Counted from the first letter of the stretch, positions 33,322 through 42,405 are shown. The stretch: 64,000 bases of DNA from Polyangiaceae bacterium (GCA_020633235.1 JACKEA010000003.1:496001-560000); one strand, 5' to 3'. The notes: generated by a model from the letters alone, not told the origin. A program made the numbers and translations.

Positions 33322-34836
33322 GTGCCGTCGTCGGTCTCACTAAGGTCTTGCTGGCGGCGATTGGAGCGGCCGCTGCTCGCGGCCCTCGTGCTCGGCTCCG
33401 TGGTGGGTTGCGCGGGGCACGCGGCACACACGCTGGAGGCCCGCACGGCGCTGGACCTGGGCGAACCGAAGAAAGCCCTCGCCCTCTTGAACGAGGCGAT
33501 GGACGTCGACAGCGCAAAGCAGGTGCCCTCCGACCTCGGGGGGGATCAGGCGCTGTTCTTGCTGGACCGAGCGATGGTGTTGCAGCAGCTGGACCAGTAC
33601 AAGCTGTCCAGCCGGGACCTGGGCATCGCGGACAAGAGCATCGACGTGCTGGATCTCTCCCGCAATGCGGCCAACGACGTCGCTCGCTACATGTTCTCGG
33701 ACGACTCCGGGCCGTACAAGGCGCCACCGTACGAGAAGCTGATGATCAACACCATGAACATGGTGAACTACTTGGTGCGCCGGGACTTGAACGGCGCGCG
33801 GGTCGAAGCGCGACGCCTGACGGTGATGCAGCGCTTCATCCGCGAGCACGAGGACGCGGGGGCCGCGCTGTCCGGACCGGGGAGCTACCTCGCCGGCTTC
33901 GTGTTCGAGAAGAGCGGAAAGCCGGATGAAGCACTGCGCTTCTATGACGACGCGCTCTCCTATGGGCAGTACCAGAGCTTGGTGGAGCCGGTGCGCCGCC
34001 TCGCGACGCAGAGCTCGGTGCGGAGCCCGCGCATCCGCGCGCTCCTGAATGAGAGCGCGCCGAAGCCGCCCCCCCGGCCTCCGCCCGAGCCGGAGCCGGA
34101 GAGCGACGCGCCGCCGGACCCCGACGGCGTGCCGGCCCCAGACGCCGAGGCGGACACGGACAAACCTTCGACCGAGAAGGACGCGGGGGCGAGCTCCGCC
34201 GCGGGCGCGCCGGACAAACCCAAAGATGACAGCGGGGAGCTGCTCGTGATCGTGAGCTTCGGCCGGGTCCCTGCCAAGTACGCCAAGCGGGTGCCCATCG
34301 GCCTGGCTCTGACCTACGCCAGCAACGCGCTCTCCCCCGGGGACCGCCAGCGCGCCAGCTACCTCGCGGCGCAGGGGCTCGTGACGTGGGTGAACTATCC
34401 CGAGCTCGGCAAGGCTCGCGGGCAGTACGACATCCCGGAGATGGCGGTGGACGGCAGCTGGCAGACGTTGGAAGGAATCGTGGCGGTGGATCGCGAAGCC
34501 AAGCGCGCGTGGGAAGCAGCGCGGGGAACGGTGGTGGCCGCGGCCATCACGCGGATGCTGACGCGGGTGGTGGCGGGCGAGGCGATCCGTCGCGGGTCTG
34601 GCGGTGGCACTCTCGGCGCGCTGCTCAGCCTCGGTACCCAGGCGACCCTCACGGCGACGGACACGCCGGACACCCGCAGCTGGTCCACACTGCCGGCACG
34701 CATCGCCTTCGGTCGCCTGCGGCTGCCTCCCGGAGAGCACGTGGTCTACGTCCGCGCTCGGGGTGTCGCCAAGCAGCAGAAGATCGCGATTTCGCCCGGC
34801 GGCTTCGCGGTAGTGAACCTCACCGTCCTGAACTGA
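33322..34836 (+). CDS. COG3014-like lipoprotein with helical repeats
   Basis: 504 residues from GTG. Lipobox SVVGC (C30). An N-terminal TPR-like helical domain (~35-230: GEPKKALALLNEAMDVDSAK, PDEALRFYDDALSYG) is followed by a Pro/Glu/Asp-rich disordered linker (~246-310). A C-terminal domain (~312-504) has ELLVIVSFGRVPAKYAKRVPIGLAL, VVAAAITRMLTRVVAGEAIRR, and beta strands ending VVNLTVLN. This matches, from memory, the uncharacterised COG3014 family often encoded with LpoB/COG3417. The likely role is with LpoB in peptidoglycan-synthesis control or a related outer-membrane complex. Confidence 0.72.
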   Translation: MPSSVSLRSCWRRLERPLLAALVLGSVVGCAGHAAHTLEARTALDLGEPKKALALLNEAMDVDSAKQVPSDLGGDQALFLLDRAMVLQQLDQYKLSSRDLGIADKSIDVLDLSRNAANDVARYMFSDDSGPYKAPPYEKLMINTMNMVNYLVRRDLNGARVEARRLTVMQRFIREHEDAGAALSGPGSYLAGFVFEKSGKPDEALRFYDDALSYGQYQSLVEPVRRLATQSSVRSPRIRALLNESAPKPPPRPPPEPEPESDAPPDPDGVPAPDAEADTDKPSTEKDAGASSAAGAPDKPKDDSGELLVIVSFGRVPAKYAKRVPIGLALTYASNALSPGDRQRASYLAAQGLVTWVNYPELGKARGQYDIPEMAVDGSWQTLEGIVAVDREAKRAWEAARGTVVAAAITRMLTRVVAGEAIRRGSGGGTLGALLSLGTQATLTATDTPDTRSWSTLPARIAFGRLRLPPGEHVVYVRARGVAKQQKIAISPGGFAVVNLTVLN

Positions 34837-34897
34837 CCGCCCGGCGTGAAAAGTTGGCCGCGGGGAAGGGCGGCGGGTATCCGTCGGTAGGAGAAGG

Positions 34898-35563
34898 GTG
34901 AGGCTCGGGATGCGACCACCAAACGGCAAGCGCTGGCTCAGCACACTGGCGTTCGGACTGACGCTTGGGCTGCCCGCCGTCGCTGCCGCGCAGCAGACGA
35001 AGAGTCATTTTGGCGAGCGGGATTCGTTCGTGGTCAGCATCGAGCGAATCTTCGGCTTCCAAGGGCAAAACCTGTTTGGTCAGAACAACGACTCCATCGG
35101 CTTTCACCCCATCCTGTGGGGCAACGTGGGACTGTTCGCCGTTCAATCGAGCGGCCTGAGCTTCGGCAGCACCGTCGGCCTGGCTCACGTTCGCGACCTG
35201 ACCGGTGACGACAAGGACTCCTTCACCGTCGCCCGGCTCGGCCCCCGCATCGGATACGCCGGATGGCTGAAGCAGGGGTTCGGCTACTGGGTCCGGGGTG
35301 GTCCCTCCGCGATGTTCTTGTTCAGCAAGCAAGAGAACACCGACGCCAACGGCCAGAAGACCACGGAGTCCCAGAACATGGAGCTGTTTCAGCTCTCGCT
35401 GGAAGCCTACGTGGTGATCGCGCCGACGGATCACCTGGGCATCCTGGTCGGCCCCCACGCCGACATTCACCTGTTCGGCCTGGCCAGCGACGACGTGGAC
35501 AGCGACGCCAAGAAGTATCGTTCCGCCGGCCTGACCGTCGGCTTGATGGGAGACTTCTGGTGA
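34898..35563 (+). CDS. Outer-membrane beta-barrel protein, first of a tandem pair
   Basis: 221 residues from GTG 34898; ATG 34910 (MRPPNGK) is also possible. The signal peptide ends PAVAAAQ. The barrel pattern FVVSIERIFGFQGQNLF, GFHPILWGNVGLFAV, LSFGSTVGLAHV, WVRGGPSAMFLFS and a C-terminal aromatic (GLMGDFW) indicate an OMP. It overlaps the following paralog by four bases (GTGA). Confidence 0.78.
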   Translation: MRLGMRPPNGKRWLSTLAFGLTLGLPAVAAAQQTKSHFGERDSFVVSIERIFGFQGQNLFGQNNDSIGFHPILWGNVGLFAVQSSGLSFGSTVGLAHVRDLTGDDKDSFTVARLGPRIGYAGWLKQGFGYWVRGGPSAMFLFSKQENTDANGQKTTESQNMELFQLSLEAYVVIAPTDHLGILVGPHADIHLFGLASDDVDSDAKKYRSAGLTVGLMGDFW

Positions 35564-36216
35564 GCGCTGCATCGAAAGCCGTGCTGGCCTTGGGGATTGT
35601 GTGTGGCGTGTGCGTGGCATCCCCTGCCCTGGCCCAAGAGGAAATGGCCGCACCGGGCTTCGGGCACGCTCGGCCGTTCGTGTTGTCGCTCGAGAACCTC
35701 GGCGGCGTGATGTACACGCGGCTGAAGGGAGACTCCCTGTCCAGCGACGCTCAAGGCTCGCTGCACGTGGGCACCTTTGGCGGCAACTTGGGGACGATCA
35801 TCGCGCCGTTGCCCCGCATCGGGCTTCACTACTTCGTGGCGCCGCCGCTCTCCGTCGGCGCGCTGCTCAGCTACTCCGACAACGACACTTTCGGGGAAAC
35901 CCTGCTCGCGGGCGCGCGCATCGGCGCAGCGCTGCCCCTATCCGACAACACTGCCTTGTGGGTGCGCGGCGGGATCCTCTACACCCAAACGACCTACAGC
36001 CAGGGCGACTTCGAGTTCAAGCTCAGCGACGTACGGCCCGGCGGCGACCTACTGCTTGCGCTGGAGCTGGTCGATCATTTCGGGTTGCTCATCGGCGGGC
36101 ATTTCGAGCTGGGCGTGAACGGCAAGACGAACGTCGACACGGGCCTGGGCAAGTCCGAGTCGGACTTCGACTACATGGAAGCTGGGCTCACGGCCGGCGT
36201 GTTCGCGGACTTCTGA
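35560..36216 (+). CDS. Outer-membrane beta-barrel protein, second of a tandem pair
   Basis: 218 residues from GTG 35560. Signal peptide VCVASPALAQ. It shares with its upstream neighbour the opening R(D/P)F VVSIE/VLSLE plus gene-length, and ends GLTAGVFADF, parallel to GLTVGLMGDFW, so the two are paralogs from a tandem duplication that have diverged greatly. OMP barrel of about 8-10 strands. Function unknown; it lies downstream of the LpoB pair on the same strand. Confidence 0.78.
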   Translation: MSAASKAVLALGIVCGVCVASPALAQEEMAAPGFGHARPFVLSLENLGGVMYTRLKGDSLSSDAQGSLHVGTFGGNLGTIIAPLPRIGLHYFVAPPLSVGALLSYSDNDTFGETLLAGARIGAALPLSDNTALWVRGGILYTQTTYSQGDFEFKLSDVRPGGDLLLALELVDHFGLLIGGHFELGVNGKTNVDTGLGKSESDFDYMEAGLTAGVFADF

Positions 36217-36219
36217 GCC

Positions 36220-38121
36220 TCAATTAGCGACGAACATCGAGCCGTTGAAGGCGTACTTCCGTGAGTCGCCGCTCCAGGGCAAGAGGAGCGGCTCCAGGCC
36301 GCCGGCAGCGGTGGTGTCCGGTGGAAAAGGGTACGTCTTTTCCGTCCAGCCCACGGCGCGCGCAGGTCGCAGCTCGATACGAAGTCCGCGCTCCGCCGGC
36401 AGGAACGCCACGGCGCCGAGAATGCGGTTTTCGCCCAGAGCACGCCCGGTCTCGGCGGCGAAGACGCGCCGCACGCCATTCTCGTCCGCCTTGTAGACGA
36501 ACAGCGCGTAGCGATCGACGACGTCTCCTCCGAGCTCCTTGCTGGCCTTGGCGTGGAGCACGCCACGCACGATGATCTCAGCCTTGCCATCGCCCGTGAG
36601 GTCCCGCGCCGTGACATCCAAAATGTCCTTGGCGTCGGCCACGCCCACGGTGATGTACGCGAAGCTCACCCCGCCGCGATAACCCTTGCCAAACACGACG
36701 ATGTCCTTGTCGTGGACCAGCACCCGCTCCGTGCGCGTGTCCGCGGCGACGTCCGTGACGAAGTCGAAGCGAGGCGGCTTCTTACCCACGCCCCGGTCCT
36801 TCCGATACAAGGCGTACAGGCGATCCTGCAGCTCGTCGGCGGATGGCGGGCGGGGCGCGGGCGGCGGTGGAGGGCCTGCGGGCTTCGCCTTCGTGGGCTT
36901 CACGCTGGGAGCGCCCTTCTTTTCGTCGACCTGCTCGAACTTGTCGCCCGTCCACTGGTACGTGCGGCTCTGCACGCTCTCCCACGGCAGGAGAGCTGGC
37001 GGCATGTCTCCGGAGCGTGGCTCCGAGTAGGTGTCGGGCTCGAAGCCCTCCGCCTTGCCTTGCGACACCACGATGGCGGACGACTTGCCCCGACGGACGA
37101 CCGCGACGTCGTTTTCTATGTGGCCGTCCTTGGTGGCGATCGCAATCTCGTGCTCGAACGCTTCGAAGGGCGTTTCGTTGTTCCCCACCTTCAGCACCAC
37201 GAGCACGTCCCGAAACTTCTCCCCGGAACCGACGCGCTTCTCGGTGAGGATCTCGTCCTTGCCGTCGCCGTCGAAGTCCACCAACGTGAGCTTGTGGATC
37301 GGTCCGCCGAAATCGGCGAAGTAGAACTGCTTTCCACCGCGGTAGCGGGGCCCCACGATGGTCAGGTACTGACCGTAGACGGCGACGTATTCGAGCATTC
37401 CGTCGCCAGAAACGTTGCCCAGGGCAGCTTTGGAGGGCGTCGAAGACAGCCGCTTGGGCTTGATGAGCGAGGCGCTGAGCCCCTGCTCGGCTTCCAGCGG
37501 CAGCGGCGGCAAGCTCCCACCCGCCTTGGCGCGCGAGGTGGCGACCACGGCGCGCACGTGACCCGGCGCGTCGGCGTCGGTGTAGCGCAGCGCCGCGCGT
37601 AGCCCGACCCGGGTGCGGGCGGCCTCGGGGAACGCGCTCCAGGGGATTTTCGCCTCGAAGGTGAACCCCTTGCCGCTCGGCGCTTCCACCAGTTGGGAGC
37701 CGGCAATCGCGCTGCCCCCACGCTTGACCACGCCCGCGGTCTTGCCCGGATCGCCGGGGTACAAGTCTACCGAGTGCGTGACGAAGCCGCCGCTCGTCTT
37801 CGGAAACGCGAGCAGCAGCGTGGCGTGGTCTTCTCCGCTCCCGGCCGCCTTGGTGCGAACGATCTTGGCGTCATCGGCGCTCACGGCGACGTACAAGTAG
37901 CGGTCGTCGTAGCCGACCATGCCCTCTGCCTTCACCGACCCCTGCAGGGCGTCGGAAAGACGCGCCATCGAGCCCTTCCACTCCTTGGTCAGGCCGTCGA
38001 TGCGGATCTTCTCCCCGGCGAAGGGAACCGCGTCCAGGGAACGCGCCGCGAACGCTTGTTGAGTCGACGCCAGGATGACGCCCGCGGCAAGCGCGGACAG
38101 CAACGTGCGCGCGCCCATCAC
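36220..38121 (-). CDS. Exported protein with CBM9-like domain and FG-GAP-like repeats
   Basis: 633 residues. Signal peptide (GVILASTQQAFA). Residues ~35-200 follow the CBM9/DOMON-like pattern (IRIDGLTKEWKG, YDDRYLYVAVSADDAKI, AKIPWSAFPEAARTRVG). The rest has two VCBS/FG-GAP-like beta-propeller segments with calcium-type loops (LTLVDFDGDGKDEILTEKR, LTGDGKAEIIVRG), separated by a Pro/Lys-rich linker (~395-425). It probably binds extracytoplasmic glycan or protein. It is translationally coupled to pspA (ATGA overlap), which is unexpected for an exported protein and suggests an envelope-stress role. Confidence 0.72.
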   Translation of the reverse strand: MMGARTLLSALAAGVILASTQQAFAARSLDAVPFAGEKIRIDGLTKEWKGSMARLSDALQGSVKAEGMVGYDDRYLYVAVSADDAKIVRTKAAGSGEDHATLLLAFPKTSGGFVTHSVDLYPGDPGKTAGVVKRGGSAIAGSQLVEAPSGKGFTFEAKIPWSAFPEAARTRVGLRAALRYTDADAPGHVRAVVATSRAKAGGSLPPLPLEAEQGLSASLIKPKRLSSTPSKAALGNVSGDGMLEYVAVYGQYLTIVGPRYRGGKQFYFADFGGPIHKLTLVDFDGDGKDEILTEKRVGSGEKFRDVLVVLKVGNNETPFEAFEHEIAIATKDGHIENDVAVVRRGKSSAIVVSQGKAEGFEPDTYSEPRSGDMPPALLPWESVQSRTYQWTGDKFEQVDEKKGAPSVKPTKAKPAGPPPPPAPRPPSADELQDRLYALYRKDRGVGKKPPRFDFVTDVAADTRTERVLVHDKDIVVFGKGYRGGVSFAYITVGVADAKDILDVTARDLTGDGKAEIIVRGVLHAKASKELGGDVVDRYALFVYKADENGVRRVFAAETGRALGENRILGAVAFLPAERGLRIELRPARAVGWTEKTYPFPPDTTAAGGLEPLLLPWSGDSRKYAFNGSMFVAN

Positions 38122-38942
38122 CGCTTGACTCGAAGCTCTTGCTCCTGCGACTCGAGCTCTTCCAGAGCGCGCGCCAGCTCTTCTTGCTCTGCCGCGTCGA
38201 GCTCCGTCTCTTCTGCAGGCGCGTCTTCCACGCGCATGGCCTCACGCTGAGCGGGCTCCGGCTCCGGCGGCAAGATGCCCATCTTGCGCTTCAGCGCCTC
38301 GAGATCCGAGTCCGCACCGGCGGTGACCTCGAGCTGCTGGAACTTGTGCGCCAACACGTCGCCGGAATACTCCTCCGCAAGCTCCGCGCCGGCCTCCGCC
38401 TCGGCCTCCATCTGGTTGATGCGCGACTCCATCTGATCGAACGCCTCGAAGGCGCTGGCGTTGCGCAGGCCGTGCATCGTCTCCTGAATCTGCTTCTGCG
38501 CCTCCGCGCGCTTCTTGCGGGCGATGAGCAGGTTCTTCTTGCGCTTCGCTTCCTCGATCTTGGCGTTGAGCGCGCGCAGGGCCAGCTTCAGCTGCTCGAC
38601 GGCCTGCTTCTGCTTCTGCCACTGGGTCTTGTACTGCTCCGTGAGGCTGTCGTGCTCCTTCTTGCGGGCCAACGCCTCTTTGGCCAGAGCGTCGTCCCCG
38701 GCGCGAACGGCCATCATCGCGCGGCGTTCCCACTCCGCGGCGTTGGAAGCTTCCTGCTCCGCCTGCTTGGCCAGCCGCTTCTCGTCGGCGATCGAAGCGG
38801 CAACCTGCTTCTTCGCTTCCACGAGCTGGGCGTTCATGTCGATGACGATCTGATTGAGCATCTTCTCCGGGTCTTCTGCCCGGCTGATCAGATCGTTCAG
38901 GTTGCTTTTGATGAGCCTCGCGAGGCGCGCGAAGATTCCCAT
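38118..38942 (-). CDS. pspA: PspA/IM30 (phage shock protein A) homolog
   Basis: 274 residues. It starts MGIFARLARLIKSNLNDLISRAEDPEKMLNQ, the family-typical amphipathic helix, and continues as a long coiled coil (VIDMNAQLVEAKKQVAASIADEKRL; MMAVRAGDDALAKEALARKKEHD). The C-terminal ~60 residues are acidic and specific to this group. PspA/IM30/ESCRT-III proteins polymerise on the inner membrane and repair it under envelope stress. It lies 11 bases after the YbjN-like gene and overlaps the downstream gene. No PspF, B or C is present. Confidence 0.92.
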   Translation of the reverse strand: MGIFARLARLIKSNLNDLISRAEDPEKMLNQIVIDMNAQLVEAKKQVAASIADEKRLAKQAEQEASNAAEWERRAMMAVRAGDDALAKEALARKKEHDSLTEQYKTQWQKQKQAVEQLKLALRALNAKIEEAKRKKNLLIARKKRAEAQKQIQETMHGLRNASAFEAFDQMESRINQMEAEAEAGAELAEEYSGDVLAHKFQQLEVTAGADSDLEALKRKMGILPPEPEPAQREAMRVEDAPAEETELDAAEQEELARALEELESQEQELRVKR

Positions 38943-38953
38943 GACGCCTTAGC

Positions 38954-39352
38954 CTACTTCTTCCCGACCATTTCGCGCAGGCCGGGTACATGAACCGACT
39001 GCGCCATTCCCATGTCCGCCAGCACCGCCTCGAGCTCGTTGAGATCCAAGCTGTCGAGCTCCAGCGCGGCCGTGAGTACGATGTCGTCCCCTTCCAGCGC
39101 GTATGCCGCGTGGAACAGGTCCGAAGCGTTGAGCCCCAGCAGGTGGCGGAACAGCTTCGCTTCCCGAGCAGGGTCCCCTTTGGGCGCAGGACCGATGCGG
39201 GTTTGAGCCACTAGCACCGGGTGCGCCATGCGAAGCGCCACGGGAGCTTGGTCCGCGCCCATCCCCACCAGGATGGTGTCGTCGTCCAACTTCTCGAATC
39301 GCCGGTCGAGGCGAATGAGCATGCCCTGGAGATCGTCGTTGGTCTTGACCAT
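38954..39352 (-). CDS. YbjN / type III secretion chaperone-like protein
   Basis: 132 residues from ATG 39352. The pattern LDRRFEKLDDDTILVGMG, then PVLVAQTRIGPAP, LFRHLLGLNASDLFHAAYALEGDDIVLTAALELDSLDLNELEAVL resembles the YbjN/CesT-like alpha-beta fold. No signal peptide. Comparable small proteins accompany PspA in several bacteria. It is first gene of a three-gene operon with pspA and the CBM9/FG-GAP protein. The family call is moderate; no T3SS genes are nearby. Confidence 0.6.
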   Translation of the reverse strand: MVKTNDDLQGMLIRLDRRFEKLDDDTILVGMGADQAPVALRMAHPVLVAQTRIGPAPKGDPAREAKLFRHLLGLNASDLFHAAYALEGDDIVLTAALELDSLDLNELEAVLADMGMAQSVHVPGLREMVGKK

Positions 39353-39411
39353 CGCGGGCCTACGGTACCACGACGGCGCGGCGCTCGGCTGCCGGCTATT
39401 TCGTCGACATT

Positions 39412-40386
39412 TCAGCCGACTCGCCGCGCCGGCGCGCCGTCGCGGCTGGTGCGCACGGCGACGATCTCGTCCGGCGGCGGCGCTTCCGGCTGCACCGTGG
39501 CGTGGTCGATGCCGAGCTCGTGGCGGAGCGTCTCCGCGACCCGCCGACAGACGTCCACACCGTGCGCCCCCTTGGCGAGCGTGACGTGCACGGTCAGAGC
39601 ATCGAACTGGTCGGAGATGCGCCATACGTGCAGGTCGTGCAGGCCGGCCACGCCCTCGGTTTCGCTGATGAGGCGCTCCACCTCGGCCATGTCCACGTGG
39701 GGCGGCACGGCCTCGAGCAGGATCGCCGTGGTCTCGCGGAGCACCCGCCAGCCGGAGTACGCGACCAACACCGCGATCAGCACGGAGAGGGCCGGATCCG
39801 CTCTACGGAAATCGAAGAACAGCACCGCCAGGCCGGCCAGGATGGCCGCCACGGATCCCAGGGCGTCAGTGGCGACGTGGGCGAGGGCGGCCCGCACGTT
39901 GAGGCTCGACCTCTGGGAACGCGCCAGGATGAACGCCACCACCAGGTTGACCACCAGGCCGATCGTCGCAACGACGAGCATCGCCGGAGCGCGGATGTCA
40001 CGCGGCTCCATCCAGCGCTCGACGGCCTCCTTGATCACGAACAGCGCGGTGACGGCCAGGGCCACACCGTTGAGGAAGGCGGCAACCACCTCCGCCCGAC
40101 GCAGTCCGAAGGTCGTGCGAACGGTGCGAGGCTTCGAGGCGAAGTGCTGCGCGACGAGGGCCAGCGCCAGGGCCCCCGCGTCCGCCAGCATGTGACCGGC
40201 ATCGGCCAGCAGCGCGAGGCTCCCGCTCCACCAGCCCGCGGCCGCCTCCACCACCATGTAGCTTCCGGTGATGGCGAGCGCCGCGCCGAGCACACGGGTG
40301 GGGGCGCCGCCGCCGCCATGGCCGTGGCCGTGGCCGTGGCCGTGCCCGTGGCCATGGCCGCCGGCCTGTGCCGTCGTCTCGCTCAC
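39412..40386 (-). CDS. Cation diffusion facilitator (zinc/cobalt efflux)
   Basis: 324 residues from GTG 40386 (VSETTAQAGG); a TTG at 40413 would add nine. A His-Gly repeat (about eight HG pairs, residues ~11-26) precedes six membrane helices. The metal site motifs are DAGHMLADAG in TM2 and HVATDALGS in TM5 (H and D ligands of the CDF Zn site), and a C-terminal cytoplasmic domain (~225-310) has HVDMAEVERLI and LHDLHVWRI. It exports Zn2+ or similar divalent cations in exchange for H+. The His loop is often a metal sensor or buffer in ZitB/CzcD relatives. Confidence 0.92.
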   Translation of the reverse strand: MSETTAQAGGHGHGHGHGHGHGHGGGGAPTRVLGAALAITGSYMVVEAAAGWWSGSLALLADAGHMLADAGALALALVAQHFASKPRTVRTTFGLRRAEVVAAFLNGVALAVTALFVIKEAVERWMEPRDIRAPAMLVVATIGLVVNLVVAFILARSQRSSLNVRAALAHVATDALGSVAAILAGLAVLFFDFRRADPALSVLIAVLVAYSGWRVLRETTAILLEAVPPHVDMAEVERLISETEGVAGLHDLHVWRISDQFDALTVHVTLAKGAHGVDVCRRVAETLRHELGIDHATVQPEAPPPDEIVAVRTSRDGAPARRVG

Positions 40387-40441
40387 GGCTGAAGTATGGC
40401 CCACACCTGGCAAATGCGAAGCGTTACGAAATCAGCTGTGT

Positions 40442-40533
<92 letters not shown>

Positions 40534-40605
40534 CGTCCCAATCCATCCGGACTGAGCTCCGCGGCTTTGGGGCACGCGGTCGAAGCTTCACGGGCAAGCT
40601 GTCGG

Positions 40606-40692
<87 letters not shown>

Positions 40693-40757
40693 GCGGCGGA
40701 ATCTGGCAGCCAGGTCGACGCCTGTCAATCCGAGAAGAGCGCGACATCACCGAGAAA

Positions 40758-41414
40758 ATGACCCTTTGGCGGCGGGGTGAGTTCGCGCTAGACGTGGTCC
40801 GGCCCGCAATGCGGCGAGGGCGCTACAAGAAGAGCGAAGCGAGCCGGCAACAGGTGCTGGATGCGGCGATCCAAGCGCTGGCGGACGGGGGCTACGCCAA
40901 GACCAGCGTGAGCCACATCGCGACCCGCGCGGGCATGAGCAAGGGCGCAGTCCACTACCACTTCGAGAGCAAGGACGAGCTCATGGCCGAGGTCCTGGAG
41001 CGCTGCGCCACCGTCATGCGCGACCGCGTCCGTGCAGCGTGGCAAGCTCCGGGAGAGCCCGCCGAGAAGATCCGTCGCGCTCTGCGCGAGCTGCGGGATT
41101 CCCGCCGCCAGGGCGCGCCCGAGCTTCGGGTGCTGGCCGACTTCATGGCCCAGAGCCTTCACGACGAGAAGCTCCGAAGCGCGCTCGCGACCATGTTCGA
41201 GGCCAACCGGCAGGAGGTCCTGGAACAGCTGGCGGGAAGCCTCGAGCAGCTGGGGCTCAAGCCGAGGATCCCCATCGAGGTGGTGCCGCGACTGCTGCTG
41301 GGAGCCCTGGACGGCCTCGCCCTGCACGACTTCTTCGACCCTCCGTCCGCCGCGGAGGACGCCAATGTCCAGCAGGCGCTCGAGGTCATCGCCCTGTCGC
41401 TGTTCGAAACCTGA
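40758..41414 (+). CDS. TetR-family transcriptional regulator
   Basis: 218 residues from ATG 40758; ATG 40809 (MRRGRYKKSE) is an equally reasonable start. The N-terminal HTH (~28-75) shows RQQVLDAAIQALADGGYAKTSVSHIATRAGMSKGAVHYHFESKDEL, the canonical TetR DNA-binding helices. The C-terminal ligand and dimer domain (~80-218) resembles TetR_C_6-like types (RVLADFMAQSLHDEKLRSALATM). It may regulate the small downstream membrane-protein genes. The effector is unknown. Confidence 0.9.
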   Translation: MTLWRRGEFALDVVRPAMRRGRYKKSEASRQQVLDAAIQALADGGYAKTSVSHIATRAGMSKGAVHYHFESKDELMAEVLERCATVMRDRVRAAWQAPGEPAEKIRRALRELRDSRRQGAPELRVLADFMAQSLHDEKLRSALATMFEANRQEVLEQLAGSLEQLGLKPRIPIEVVPRLLLGALDGLALHDFFDPPSAAEDANVQQALEVIALSLFET

Positions 41415-41516
41415 GTGAATTCAGCCTGTTGAAGAAAAGTGATGGCAACAGGTTGACACACTGCGCCATCGGCCACAAAAACATCCTGACCGGCCAGTTT
41501 TTATTGGAGGCAGCCG

Positions 41517-41738
41517 ATGTTCGATCACCTCTTCCTGCACGTGGGACCCGCCGGGGCGGCAGCAGCGCTGCTGGTGATGCTGACGGTGCCCCTGGCGTTC
41601 GTCGTCGCCCATGCAGCCCGGATCCTGGCTCCCGAGCTGCGCCGCTCCCTCCGCGACCCCGAGGTGGTCGTGTGGCGGCGCCGGCTGGCCCGGGCACTCG
41701 GCAAGCGAGATTGCCGCCCTGGGGGTAGAGCGCGATAG
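41517..41738 (+). CDS. Small single-pass membrane protein of unknown function
   Basis: 73 residues. A strong Shine-Dalgarno TGGAGG (41505-41510) lies six bases before the ATG, arguing that the gene is real. One hydrophobic helix (~12-38, AAAALLVMLTVPLAFVVAHAARIL) is followed by a basic tail rich in Arg. A TTGACA (41453-41458) lies upstream without a clear -10 partner. Its stop is seven bases before the start of the next gene, so the two are probably co-transcribed. Possibly a regulated small membrane protein under the adjacent TetR. Confidence 0.6.
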   Translation: MFDHLFLHVGPAGAAAALLVMLTVPLAFVVAHAARILAPELRRSLRDPEVVVWRRRLARALGKRDCRPGGRAR

Positions 41739-41745
41739 TCGCAGC

Positions 41746-42405
41746 ATGAACCGTGTGCTCGCGCTCGGGATCGCGTGCTGCTCGTTGGCGTCGCCCGCGC
41801 TGGCGGACGAGCCTCCGGAGACGACCCTGGCACCGGAAGTACGAGCGGGCATCAAGGGACGGTTCGGCAGCTCGAGCGGGATCGACGGCGCCGAGCTCGC
41901 GGGTCTCTCCTATGGCCTCGGAGCCTGGCTGTCCCCCACGCGGCTGTATTCATTGGGTCTCGCGTGGGAGCGCGGCGGTCTCGGCAGCGAGCATACCGGG
42001 CCGAGTGACAACAGCCTGCGGGTGGAGCGCAGCAGCGACACGCTATGGCTGGGCGGTCGCGCCTATCCCTTGCGCTCGGACCACTTGGGCCTCTTCGTCG
42101 CCCTTCGCTTGGGCGCGACCTGGCAGCACCTGGACGCCAGCGGCACGCGGGCGGGGGACGGCTTCGGTCCTGGGGCGGTGTTCTCTTGCTCTGCGAGCGA
42201 TGGGCCGGGCTTCGCCCTTGGCGGCGGCGTGGGGCTCACCTTGGACATCGACCGACAGCTGGCGTTCGTCACCGAAGTCGAGGGCAGCGCCCACCGCCTG
42301 ACCAGCGAAGTGCTGGACGGCTGCGCCCCGGGAGCAGGATCCGTCACCGCCGTCGGCGCGCACCTGGGCTTCGCCTACCGCTTCGATCTCGGCGCTGCTC
42401 TCTGA
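41746..42405 (+). CDS. Outer-membrane beta-barrel protein
   Basis: 219 residues from ATG 41746 (the frame is open further upstream). Signal peptide SLASPALA. Barrel strands LAGLSYGLGAWLSP, LYSLGLAWERGGL, LGLFVALRLGATWQHL, FALGGGVGLTLDID, VGAHLGFAYRFDL. A pair of Cys (GAVFSCSAS, LDGCAPG) could form a loop disulfide. It follows the small membrane protein closely. Function unknown. Confidence 0.75.
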   Translation: MNRVLALGIACCSLASPALADEPPETTLAPEVRAGIKGRFGSSSGIDGAELAGLSYGLGAWLSPTRLYSLGLAWERGGLGSEHTGPSDNSLRVERSSDTLWLGGRAYPLRSDHLGLFVALRLGATWQHLDASGTRAGDGFGPGAVFSCSASDGPGFALGGGVGLTLDIDRQLAFVTEVEGSAHRLTSEVLDGCAPGAGSVTAVGAHLGFAYRFDLGAAL

